Assembly: GCA_030141605.1 (NCBI GenBank)
Contig: JAQGDQ010000014.1
Location: 951,001 to 1,015,000, forward strand
Source of the DNA: Tubiluchus corallicola
Taxonomy: Eukaryota > Priapulida > Priapulimorpha > Priapulimorphida > Tubiluchidae
Length of the DNA: 64,000 bases
Reading direction: 5' to 3'
Part shown: positions 48,983 through 57,698 of the stretch, piece after piece
Layout of the letters: each line of letters begins with the position of its first letter
How positions within the stretch are numbered: the stretch's first letter is position 1
Notes under the pieces: generated by a model
What the model was told of the DNA's origin: nothing
The model's database searches: none
What the model saw: only the letters and a program-made list of their open reading frames with translations
Translations under genes and position numbers: made by a program

Positions 48983-51900
48983 CTTTCTTCACATTTAAAG
49001 TAAGTACTATAAACTGAAAAAAGTGTGAGCTAATTTTTTGCAAATGGACCAACACACCATTCCAAGTAAATTGCACAAGGTTTAAAAAGGTTTAAAATTT
49101 AGGGCTTCATTTCACAACAAGGCAATTGCTAAATAATGTGCTAAGTTGTAATAATAATATTATTGCATGTACTTACCAGCATGTAACCCTACAAGAACCC
49201 ACATGCCTATCACAGCCAGTTGCCACATGTGTTACTTGGCAGACAATATTATGTGTAGTAGCTTAAGTTACAAAGGGTGGGTAAAACTAATTTTATTATC
49301 ATACTAGCTAAGTCCACCTGCATTGCAGATGTCATTCTGGTCACAATTTTGTTTTTTTGGATAAAGTGGCGATGTCAGAATTCAGAATGCCCAAAACTCC
49401 TAACAAGACATATTGGACTATTTTGGACACCATTTTGGTTACATTAGGGAGGAAGGAAGGGTTGGCTTAAACTGAAATTAGTCTGAAGCCTTCCTAGGGC
49501 CATGCTGGTTCCACATTTGGGGCTGAGCATATATAAATAACACACAGACAGATTGTAAATATATATTATATATAATTACTAATACATATTTACATATATA
49601 GATAAATAAATCAACTGATTGCCAGTTGCCCCTAACATAACAGTCCTAGAATAAAACAAGACAAAACTTATATACCAACTAATATTAACTTTATTACATG
49701 CACTGTAATTTCCTTCAAAAAGTATTTAACTGTGCTTTCTCACATAAACATACTTAAAAAATTAACAAACCTCGGCAAAATGCAAAGTGGCTACAAGACC
49801 CATCTGATCATACTCCCAAGATATATACCTCACATTCACTGTTTTTCTTACTAAGGAATTTATGCCATCTGCACCTATCTGAAAAAACAAAATATTATAA
49901 GCAAAGAGAACTTGGAATTCACACAAACTTGAAACACTGTCTCCAACAGATCTGTGTGTGCTTATAACCAGTTTATTGCCAAGTGAAAAATATAAATTCT
50001 CTCACTATTAAAGGTGCAACGATTGAATATACTGATTATTAATGAGCTAATGATGACATGATGTTTTAAAAAATAAAAACACAAAAAACAGCTATAGCTG
50101 GATGTCAATTTAGAAAAGTGACTCATTGCCTATGTTCAAAATATGACAAAGCAAACTCACCACTAGTCGTGTTTTAATCCGTCTTCCATCATCTAGGTGA
50201 ACAGTTACCAGAGGTTTCTCAAAGTGCTTCTGCTCTTCTGGTTTTGGAAAGTCGAAATGTTGCACTTTAGCATTGTAAAGCACCTAGCAAATGTCTCATA
50301 CATGAGAAAACGCGCACATACGTGAATGCCAATGCTAAAGAGAACTAAATTTCATAAACCAAAAAGTAGTCTTCGTTTAATTTAAAAACAAAATCTAATT
50401 TCTCTCAGTACAGCATTCCAGATAGCAGATGAGAGTTAGGTTCTGGTATCAGGCTACTATTATAGACCACTTGATTTGTTCTGCTTATCATCTATAATCA
50501 ACCCTAGCTCATATAAATTTAAGCCACCGTCATTTTGAAACGGATCCTAACGAAAATTTATGAAACGTTATTAAAATTTGTTCATCATCGACCAAAGCAT
50601 TTCAAAGTAACAATGCAACATCACAATTCAAAGGAGGCGTCACAGTCGAAAGCTCAATTGTTTTGTAAAGGAGCATCAAAAACAGTACACGAATGCATTC
50701 TACATCAACTGACCACGCCGATGTGGTGGAAATGACATCACATTTTCAACAGAGGCAATCTTGCCTTTTGCATGATAAGGAAAAGGCAAGTATATTTGTT
50801 ACATTAGGCAATGTAAAAATTAGCTTTTAAGGTTTATACCAAGAGTTTAACACTGTGGTCCATGCACTTTAAAGCACTGTATGCAAAGTATTCCATCTGT
50901 GGCTTTTGGTACAATGGATTCTGTGACCATCCATCCTAACATTCATGTGTGCCAGCAATGCTTAACTTTTCAAACAGATTTAGAAAAAAGTAAACTGCGA
51001 GCATGGTCATGTCATATCTCTGTTCTTCTTACCTCCACATTTGACAATCGCTCTTGTAGCTGGGACAGTTTCTGCATAATAGCTGTCAATATGACATTGT
51101 TCTCTACTATGTACGCCAAATCTTCAGTCATGTTCTTGTTGTCAAATGTAAGTAATGCGTCTGAGCATGATTCCCAAACCTTATAAAAGAATGAAAAATA
51201 GCTGCATATCACTATGCAAAAGACTGCAAGAAAAATAATAAGACGTCTGACATTCAGCAAATTGTCACTATTATTGTCATTACATGTGATGAATTTTATA
51301 TTTTAATTAAGGCACCATTTCTTCCAACACATAAGCACCAGACCTTCTGCGCTCAAAACAATAAAAGCTGCGTGGGTTCGCTAATTTCCACAGGTTTAAA
51401 AATTACATACAATCACCCACTTGTATCACTCATTTAATTTCTTAGTAACTCATTCTTTTCTTTTCCATTATCACTTGCCCTTTTCATACTTTTCTCTCTC
51501 ATTTTCAATTTTTAGTAAAATAATTTTCATTTATTCAGTACCTGGTTAATTATAAAATTGACCAGACAGAACCTTTAACAAGCTTTATCTTTTTGTCACT
51601 GCCTAGTACACTCAGTTTTTTATAACGACACTGTACTACTAGATCATTAACTATTACTAGGTACCATATGGTTTGTGTCTCAATAAATGTTCTAAGGAAA
51701 TTAATAGGAATACCTACATCACCACAACAGCTGCTGCACATGTATAAGTTTGTGAAAGCATACACTACGTACACTACTAATACCAGGTGAAGAGAAACTG
51801 GAAAATTTTTAACACTTTTGATGTGGATATTAACCTAGATGTAATCGTTTTTTCCTTCCTCCATTAATAAAAAGCCAATTCCTTCTCCGGCATATGGGAT

Positions 51901-54900
51901 ACAAAAAACTCGCAGTTTTAATTTGAGATCTCTACAATTTGTACCCAAACTAACTAAAACTTATTCAGACCATATTCACTTTGCTCAAGAGAATGCAATA
52001 TCTATAAGGAATTGTTACACCAACATGAAAGGGCTTACTTGCATTTTTCGAATAGCTTTTCTTCTCATGTTACAAATCAACTCCCATGCACCAAAAGCTA
52101 CAAAAAACAATTCATTAGCTGAATAAACTTGAAAAAACTAAGAAAACTTCACTGGCTATCAATTATTTTTCTAGTATTTTGTCAACTTGTCAACATAATA
52201 GTGTTTACACAGATAGCAAAAATCAGACTTGGGTACCCGATTGTTAAGATTCAGCGGCAGAAAAGGAATTGCATAATTATTTATATTCATAAATAAAAAC
52301 AACCATGTATTTTAACTAACTGTTAACAACAAGCATTCAGTTGTTACTTGCTGAGGGCTTAAACACATGAACTGTGAGTTGTGAAAGTTAGTGTTTTCCC
52401 ACACAAGGCATTTGACTGAGTTTTTATCTGCCAGACTTCTTAATTGCTTAATTGCATGCTTTACGAATGAGTCAGGTATGTCAGCCTAGGCACCGTGCTG
52501 AGCACTATTAACACAGCGTAGGGATTAGGAGAATAAAATAATCTATATTATCCTTATTGTGTACTATTAAACTTGGCAATCCATTTACTGGTATCTTTGT
52601 TAGTGGCCTGAAACAGATTTTTAAAGGTTAATAAACAAGTTTATTTGGATAATTAACTAATTGGTAAAGAAATCGCAGTTTGTTTTTTGTAAGTAACCCC
52701 TACTGCAAAGCTGATTTGGTCTGCAATCTCTCTCCTGGCTGTTAACCTGGCGTGTTGCCTACTGTTAACCTGGCATGCTGCCTACTGTTAACCTGGCATG
52801 CTGCCTATGCAGCAGTTAATAGTCTGCTAGTAGGTACCTACTGTGAAAGTACACAGCTGAAGGTGGCATTTTAAATTCTCTAAAAATTGACATCGTATTG
52901 CAAATAATATCTGCATTTTCATTTTTAGAACCGGGTAGAAATATTAGGCTCAGGTAATAAACAATATGGGTAATTAATCGGATGTCCGATGGAAACACTG
53001 TTGTTGTTGTTGGCATCCTTCTGTCTCAGACGACAATGGAGTGTGCACCAAGAGAGTCAGTCATTGATCACATTGATGGAGCTGAAGCGTCGATTGTGAC
53101 TGAGCAATCCAATCCACGAACCACTGGAGTGGCCTCTCCAGGGCGCAAGCCTGGGCAAGGTGTATGGAGATCCTGAGTTGCCCAGACAACAGCAACTCCC
53201 TCTCTTCCTCCCTGGTGTAGTCCAAAGGAAAGCACAGTGATGTGTTTGGCACCAGGTTGGCTGCAGGAGCTGCCGGAGTCAGTGAGCATGCTGCACTGGT
53301 AAGCCTTCGAGGCTCCACTCCTGATTTGGAAGGTTTACTCCTCTATACATGGCCGTTGGCCTCGTCCGCCCTCTAGCCGTTGGCTGCTTGTGCAGCTCCT
53401 CCGCCTAGTGTCGAGATATAGTGTGGGCATCCCGTAAGCCTACAGCACCTGGTATTCCTAGGTGGTCACCCATCCAAGCACTACCCAGGCTCTACGTTGC
53501 TTAACTTCGGTGATCAGACGAGAACCGGTGTTTTCAACGTGATTTGGCCGTAGACAGGCAGATGGAAACACTACAAACGTAAAATAAAAAGTAAAACTTA
53601 CAGTCTAGTAATTCGCGGGTTCCCTGCGTTAAGGTACACACACGGTTACCATACTGCTGAGGCAAACTAGATGTATAGGCTTTGCATGGTCCGGCCTCTA
53701 ACAGAAGAATCTTGCTATCACAAAACACATTTGCACTGCCTGTAAGTTTTACAAAAACAGCAATGAATACATTCAAATATTAAAAAGACAACTTAGTTGT
53801 CATCATATTTCTTGAACTCTTGTGTGTGTTGTCTCACCATAATAAACCCAAATTAAAATTTGAAATATAAACATAATGGAAACGTGCTGTTACTGTCACT
53901 TTGTGGCAATTCTTGGTAACTGATTTGTCTGCGTAAACCACCCCACAGTTGTCCAGTAATAACTGGATGGAGTGGTTGTGTTTGACTGCTGCTCTGAGGT
54001 GTAGTTGAGCGGAACGAATTGATCTATTTCATGTGTACTACTATTACAATTAATTATAGAATACAGAATGCGAAAAGTTATTAGCATCTGAAAAATTGCT
54101 TTTGCTGATATGAGATATTAGTATTAATTCATATTTTTGATACTGTGGAATCTGTCATAATGCCAGTGGATAAAGCTCTTCGTTGAAGATTCCCGTACTG
54201 AGAGTGAGCATATAACACTGACGGACATTACAAGACAATTAAACGAAATCAGCAGTAAAATGGCTACAAAATCGGATATAGAGCAGATTTCAGTACACCT
54301 AGGAGCCCTAGAAACTTCTGTCAATAGTGTAATGTACAAATTGCTACAGTGGAAAACAGGTGCAGCAATCTTGAAACGAAAGTTGGTATGTTTGAGAAAG
54401 ATTATAGCACTTCCTTCCTAAACTTAGAGTGTTATTAAAGGTAGCTTAATTTTAGAATCACCGGCATGGCTCAGAAAGAAGATGAAGACACTTTTAAGCT
54501 TGTTTGCCAGTGGTTATCGTGGAATCTTGGACTACACAACGCTGATGAGATCATAGAAACTGCTCATCGTTTACAAGGGAAATCGAATAAAAGACCCATT
54601 ATGGTCCGGTGTTATAGTCACCACAAAAAGTAGGACATAATCCAGAAATCCATGGAAATTCAAAACAAAAATGACAGTGCTGTGTACTTCACTGACAACC
54701 TGACCAAACAGGACTATGAGAAGAAGAACGAACTAAGGCCAATTATGGAAAAAGCGCACAAATACGGCAAAAGAGTGAAATTCGCTAGTGCAACGGGCAA
54801 GTTATACATTGATGGTAAAGAACACCTGGACTAAGAGTACTTTCTATCTTCCACGGTAAAGTTGTTTATTATAAAGTAAACTTATTAAACGCAGTACGAG

Positions 54901-57698
54901 TATTTTTGATTAGTTCCCTCAAGTTCGACATGCCACTTAGTTGTGTTGAGCAGCGATAAAAACAATTGTTGTTTTGGAGATATTTTGCCCATAGTTTTTT
55001 TATTCTATTGTTATGAGTCTATTTATTTGTCTTTTCCAAAACATTTTGCGATAAAGTGTACTTCTTCGTCATGTCAATATAATTTATGCTAATTTCCTCC
55101 CTAAACAGTATCAATAGCTAATTAACATAACAGGTAGGCCTATATTTATTGTGAGTTGAATATAACTTAGGTCTACAGTTTTCTTGTTCAGTTTGTATAT
55201 CTGAATTACTAGTAGTACATGTATGCATCATTTTCTTCTCAGAGTACATGGTTTCGACCAAATGAATAATCTGTCTGGTGTCAGAGCCGTCTTGCATAAT
55301 GTAATTCTCAGAGTACATGGTTTCAACCAAATGAATAATCTGTCTGGTGTCAGAGCCGTCTTGCATAATGTAACCTATAGGTCAAACTCCTAAGCTATAT
55401 CATGTTGCTTTGTCTTCATGCCTATCGCAGCCATCAGAGATTTTGACCATCAAAAACCGCAACCTTTTATAAACAAGAACCTGTTTTATGATGTACCTAC
55501 TACATTACCATAGTTAGTCCAGTTACATAAAATTCCATGACTTTTTATTCTGATTCAAAAAGGGTGAACGGCAATTGAAAACTAATTACCGGACTGTTTC
55601 TTTACTTCCCTGTTTGTCTAAAGTATTAGAAATAATAATTTATAAGCATTTGTATAAGTATTTATTTATTGATAATAAATTGATAACAAGCAGAAACTCA
55701 GGATTTAAACCGAATGATGGTACAGTCTATCAGTTATTATTTATTACTCACAGACTGTATGAGGCACTGGATAATATCTAAGATGCAAGAGCAGTATTTC
55801 TTGATATATCCAAAGCGTTTGACAGGGTCTGGCACAGAGGCCTGCTACTTAAATTACGGCAAAATGGCATCAAAGGTAACCTTCTAATGTGGTTCCAATC
55901 CTATTTAACACAAAGACAACAAAGAGTAATAATCAATGGGAAATCATCGAATTTTAACTACACTAATGCAAGAGTGCCACAAGGCTCTATTCTAGTCTCT
56001 ATTCTTTTCTTGGTCTTCATGAACGACTTGATAAATAATATCGAATGTGATATCATATTGTTTCCTGACGATACCTCATTAACTGATGTCGTTCACGATC
56101 CAATCGTATCAGTCACTCGTTTAAACAATGATCTTGCGAAAATTTACACTTGGTCTAAACAATGGAATGTATCATTTAATCCAGATAAGACTGAAGTTGT
56201 ATATTTTACTTGTAAATTCTATCCACTATTACAGCCCCTCGATACTTGAACAATGTAGCCTTAAAAATGGCACCCTTTCACAAACACTTAGGTATCTACT
56301 TTCAGTCAAACCTAAAATGGTATAGTATACTATAGTGAACATCACGTATACTATGTTGAATGTACATTGAAAAGGCTCAGCCACGCATCGATCTTATTAA
56401 AAAAATATCCCGCGTTATATCACAAATTGTTCTTGAACATTGTTATAAATCAATGATCAGGCCCATTCTAGAATATGCTAGCCCAGTATGATGTAATATT
56501 ACTTTCCTTTTTGTTAAATATGTTAGAGATAACTCAGAAACGTGCAGCTTATGTTTGTAGCAAAGCAATGAAGGGTTCACAAACATCTAAATTAGTTATA
56601 TTGTTAAACTGTTATGACTGTGGATTTGAATACCTTTATAAAAGATGGTTACTCATAAGTTGATATTGTTTTGTAAAATTGTAAATAGTATGTCACCCCC
56701 TTACTTACATGATTTGTTGCCTCTGGTTAACAGAGACTTATCCACATATAATCTTATAAATCGTAAGAACTTTGCATTGTTTCATGTACACAGTGAACAT
56801 TTTTATAAATATTTTTTCCTTGCCACCATCGTTAATCATTTCCACCATTGGTCGTTTTGTCAGTTCTTTGAAAAAACACTTCAGTTTTACTAATAGACTC
56901 AAACATTACTCAAACGGTTCACCTCCTAACTCTATTCACCACACACAATTAAGGGTGAGTTTCTCTCAGTTAAATGAGTATTTAAACAGCCACGGTTGTA
57001 GAGATTCAATGGGTAACCTTGTTCTTAAAAATTGTATCTGTGGTTTTCAAATTGAATGTATTAAACATTTTTTGCTTGATTGCCCTTTGCACGTTGCTGG
57101 TAGAGAGGAACTCGAAGAACAACTAACAAACCTATACCAAACAAACACAATTACCTTTTAATATAAATAACCTTGATCCACAGTTAAAAATTTCAGTTTT
57201 TCTTTCTGGTAGTTCTCTACTAAGTTATGATAAGAACATCATCCTATTTGACCTGGTACACCAATATATTAGTTCATCTAACTGTTTTAATTATCAGAAT
57301 TAAAAATTGGAATAGTTATGTATATTTTGGGATAGATTTGCTTTTCCTGTTAAAATGCACTCTTGTTAATTTTGCAGCCTGAGGCAACTCGATCAGCATT
57401 AACTTGCTGTTTGCCAAAGGCAATTGTTTCACGTTTATAAAAAATAACTACCCTACATTTTAGCAGTCGTACCTAGTGCTGCAGCCATGGCTGACCCAAC
57501 CATGCCTCCCCCTGAAATAATGACATCGTATTCAAAATCGTGCTTTTCGGCTGTACTGGGGTGCCATGAAGTGCCAGCAGAAAACCATCGAACTGAAACA
57601 GAGCTTGTCCAAGCAATAGAGAAGTTCTCGATTTTCACGCGTCTCTTGACTGCCCTACAGGCTAAGGTAAAGAGTGACTTAAAAACAGTATTGTTCAT
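44228..57698 (-). CDS. COQ6: COQ6 orthologue, ubiquinone biosynthesis monooxygenase, complete
   Basis: Thirteen exons on - (57698-57473, 53739-53602, 52097-52039, 51179-51033, 50283-50161, 49878-49771, 48705-48643, 48389-48282, 47009-46931, 46285-46162, 45325-45210, 44815-44649, 44263-44228) join with matching phases into 497 codons plus a stop, close to the 468 residues of human COQ6. COQ6 is a flavin-dependent monooxygenase of the UbiH/COQ6 family in the mitochondrial matrix. It hydroxylates the polyprenyl-benzoate ring at C5 during coenzyme Q synthesis, within the CoQ synthome. Visible hallmarks are an Arg/Lys-rich, acid-poor N terminus suited to mitochondrial import, the FAD-binding [11 protein letters not shown] (~62-72), a DG motif IGADGINS (~232), and the second FAD motif [17 protein letters not shown] (~389-405). 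All key flavoprotein motifs are intact, so the gene looks functional. Confidence 0.97.
44649..44815 (-). CDS. COQ6: COQ6 exon 12
   Basis: Two bases complete Gly after acceptor ATTTCACAG. The exon encodes [30 protein letters not shown] and [13 protein letters not shown], the C-terminal helical part of COQ6. The donor is GTAAGG. Confidence 0.95.
45210..45325 (-). CDS. COQ6: COQ6 exon 11 (second FAD motif)
   Basis: One base completes Gly; [20 protein letters not shown] follows, the signature of the UbiH/COQ6 family. The exon ends DIG with one base left at donor GTATGA. Confidence 0.97.
45727..46130. mobile_element. 404-bp element with ~31-bp inverted ends in COQ6 intron 10
   Basis: The left end AGGCAGGTTTAAGTCGACCT and the reverse complement of the right end AGGCCGAGCTTGGGTCGACC continue as TTGCGATGCAA and TTGTGATGCAA. 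The terminal inverted repeats and non-coding interior fit a non-autonomous DNA transposon. It ends 32 bp before exon 10. Confidence 0.65.
46162..46285 (-). CDS. COQ6: COQ6 exon 10
   Basis: The start after CGTAATACAG was chosen because it fits the phase and gives the same KP-to-RQLPP spacing as human COQ6. It contains [38 protein letters not shown]. The donor GTAAGA leaves two bases. An alternative AG 18 bp upstream would insert six residues. Confidence 0.94.
46931..47009 (-). CDS. COQ6: COQ6 exon 9
   Basis: The exon has 26 codons plus one base with donor GTAACG. It encodes [18 protein letters not shown] and ends FVKP. It is in the position of the human WSDADHTDF...SLLKP segment but is weakly conserved. 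Confidence 0.88.
48282..48389 (-). CDS. COQ6: COQ6 exon 8
   Basis: The exon has 36 codons in phase 0/0 with donor GTAAGT. It contains [17 protein letters not shown] and [11 protein letters not shown], matching the human SSLVWSTSHEHAAELV...EKFVDAVNSAF. Confidence 0.95.
48643..48705 (-). CDS. COQ6: COQ6 exon 7 (63 bp)
   Basis: The exon has 21 codons, [21 protein letters not shown], nearly identical to the human [20 protein letters not shown]. Its splice sites are TTGTTACAG and GTATGT. Confidence 0.96.
48935..48980. repeat. (TA)n microsatellite in COQ6 intron 6
   Basis: TA dinucleotides with one CA interruption, between COQ6 exons 6 and 7. Confidence 0.93.
49771..49878 (-). CDS. COQ6: COQ6 exon 6 (DG motif)
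   Basis: The acceptor is TTTTTTCAG. The exon has 36 codons starting [15 protein letters not shown], then [18 protein letters not shown]. The GADG motif (FAD/NAD(P)H contact in this hydroxylase class) is intact. Confidence 0.96.
50161..50283 (-). CDS. COQ6: COQ6 exon 5
   Basis: The exon has 41 codons in phase 0/0 with donor [19 protein letters not shown] is followed by a variable acidic stretch and [16 protein letters not shown], the strand pair leading to the DG motif. The middle is less conserved, as in the family. Confidence 0.94.
51033..51179 (-). CDS. COQ6: COQ6 exon 4
   Basis: The exon has 49 codons in phase 0/0 with donor GTAAGA. It encodes [13 protein letters not shown] and [18 protein letters not shown], matching the human VWDACSEALIMFD...GYIVENDVIMHAL segment. 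Confidence 0.96.
52039..52097 (-). CDS. COQ6: COQ6 exon 3 (short, 59 bp)
   Basis: The acceptor is TTTTTTGTAG and the donor GTAAGC. Two bases complete a Ser codon, then [19 protein letters not shown] follows, matching human FGAWDHICNMRYRAFRRMQ. It is too short to stand out as an open frame and was found by homology and phase. Confidence 0.95.
52739..52807. repeat. 23-bp tandem repeat, three copies, in COQ6 intron 2
   Basis: Three contiguous units of CTGTTAACCTGGCATGCTGC + CTA. The first differs at two positions; the other two are identical. Confidence 0.9.
52988..52999. repeat. SINE target-site duplication, tail side
   Basis: gatggaaacact, identical to 53561-53572, directly abuts the TTG (CAA on -) tail of the 5S-headed SINE. 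Confidence 0.85.
53000..53560 (-). mobile_element. Full-length 5S rRNA-headed SINE in COQ6 intron 2
   Basis: On - the element begins (53555-53436) with a complete 120-bp 5S rRNA-like sequence, including the internal promoter (GAAGTTAAGCA and TGGATGGGTGACC). A ~420-bp GC-richer body follows, ending GAGACAGAAGGATGCC and a short CAA-repeat tail (TTG on +) near 53001-53012. The same 12 bases, gatggaaacact, flank it at 52988-52999 and 53561-53572: a perfect target-site duplication. A 5S head, body, short tandem tail and TSD define a 5S-derived (SINE3-type) retroposon mobilised by a LINE. The conserved tail-proximal stretch recalls widespread metazoan SINE domains (MetaSINE/Nin-DC), but I could not verify this. 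Open frames inside it (53061-53318) are incidental. Confidence 0.88.
53436..53555 (-). rRNA. 5S rRNA-like sequence forming the head of a SINE
   Basis: All 120 nt align to animal 5S rRNA from GTCTACGGCC to GGTGCTGTAGGCTT, with box A and box C regions preserved. Because it is joined to a SINE body bounded by target-site duplications, it is most likely a retroposon promoter rather than a ribosomal gene. Whether it is transcribed is unknown. Confidence 0.8.
53561..53572. repeat. SINE target-site duplication, head side
   Basis: gatggaaacact, identical to the copy at 52988-52999, lies five bases before the first 5S-like base on -. Confidence 0.85.
53602..53739 (-). CDS. COQ6: COQ6 exon 2
   Basis: After acceptor AAACTTACAG, two bases complete a Gly codon. 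The exon encodes [17 protein letters not shown] and then [26 protein letters not shown] binds the FAD ribose in the family. The donor GTAAGT leaves one base. A 5S-headed SINE is inserted about 30 bp beyond this donor. Confidence 0.95.
54466..54834 (+). pseudogene. LINE ORF1 remnant (RNA-binding/CTD part)
   Basis: One frame runs [37 protein letters not shown], a single TAG at 54631, then [20 protein letters not shown] and [17 protein letters not shown]. The HR...RPIMV strand and the [10 protein letters not shown] helix are typical of L1-like ORF1 nucleic-acid-binding domains. Only one nonsense codon separates it from an open frame. Confidence 0.75.
55238..55375. repeat. 69-bp direct tandem duplication
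   Basis: Two copies, 55238-55306 and 55307-55375, differ at one internal base and at the last two bases. The unit is 23 codons, and both a + frame and a - frame stay open through both copies. It lies between the ORF1 and ORF2 remnants of the LINE. Confidence 0.85.
55575..56249 (+). pseudogene. LINE ORF2 reverse transcriptase remnant
   Basis: A single frame with one in-frame TAA (55779) carries [49 protein letters not shown] and FPDDTS, in the order fingers-palm of a non-LTR RT. The Ala of the FADD box is Pro, and the frame is lost after 56249. Confidence 0.82.
57473..57698 (-). CDS. COQ6: COQ6 exon 1 (presequence and Rossmann motif)
   Basis: The ATG at 57698 opens 75 codons plus one base. 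The first ~50 residues are basic, hydroxylated and acid-poor ([21 protein letters not shown]), as expected of a mitochondrial presequence. [18 protein letters not shown] follows. The donor is GTACGA. An AG at 57700-57701 just upstream (TTCCAG) could be a 5' UTR acceptor. Confidence 0.93.

Larger units (their letters stand above)
54140..57450 (+). mobile_element. Decayed two-ORF LINE inside COQ6 intron 1, antisense to COQ6
   Basis: An ORF1-like part (coiled coil ~54250-54410, then 54466-54834) is followed by an ORF2 remnant (55575-57161). ORF2 shows reverse transcriptase motif A ([17 protein letters not shown]), motif B (ARVPQGSI) and motif C as FPDDTS instead of FADD. A C-terminal Cys/His motif, [19 protein letters not shown], ends it. 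The apurinic endonuclease is not recognisable. The 3' part ends with a short A-rich tail near 57450, about 22 bp from the COQ6 exon 1 donor. Stops and frameshifts make it non-functional. Confidence 0.85.

Noticed and set aside
52816-53016. A - frame [17 protein letters not shown] that resembles COQ6 exon 3 (DHICNMRYRAFRRMQ)
   Set aside because: It has no suitable phase-0 donor and no Trp. The true exon at 52097-52039 ([19 protein letters not shown]) fits homology and both phases.
53061-53318. 85-residue - open frame with protein-like composition
   Set aside because: It lies entirely inside the SINE body, and overlapping frames are also open. The body is GC-richer and so has fewer stops.
53436-53555. 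Functional 5S rRNA gene
   Set aside because: It continues into a SINE body and is bounded by target-site duplications, so it is a retroposon head.
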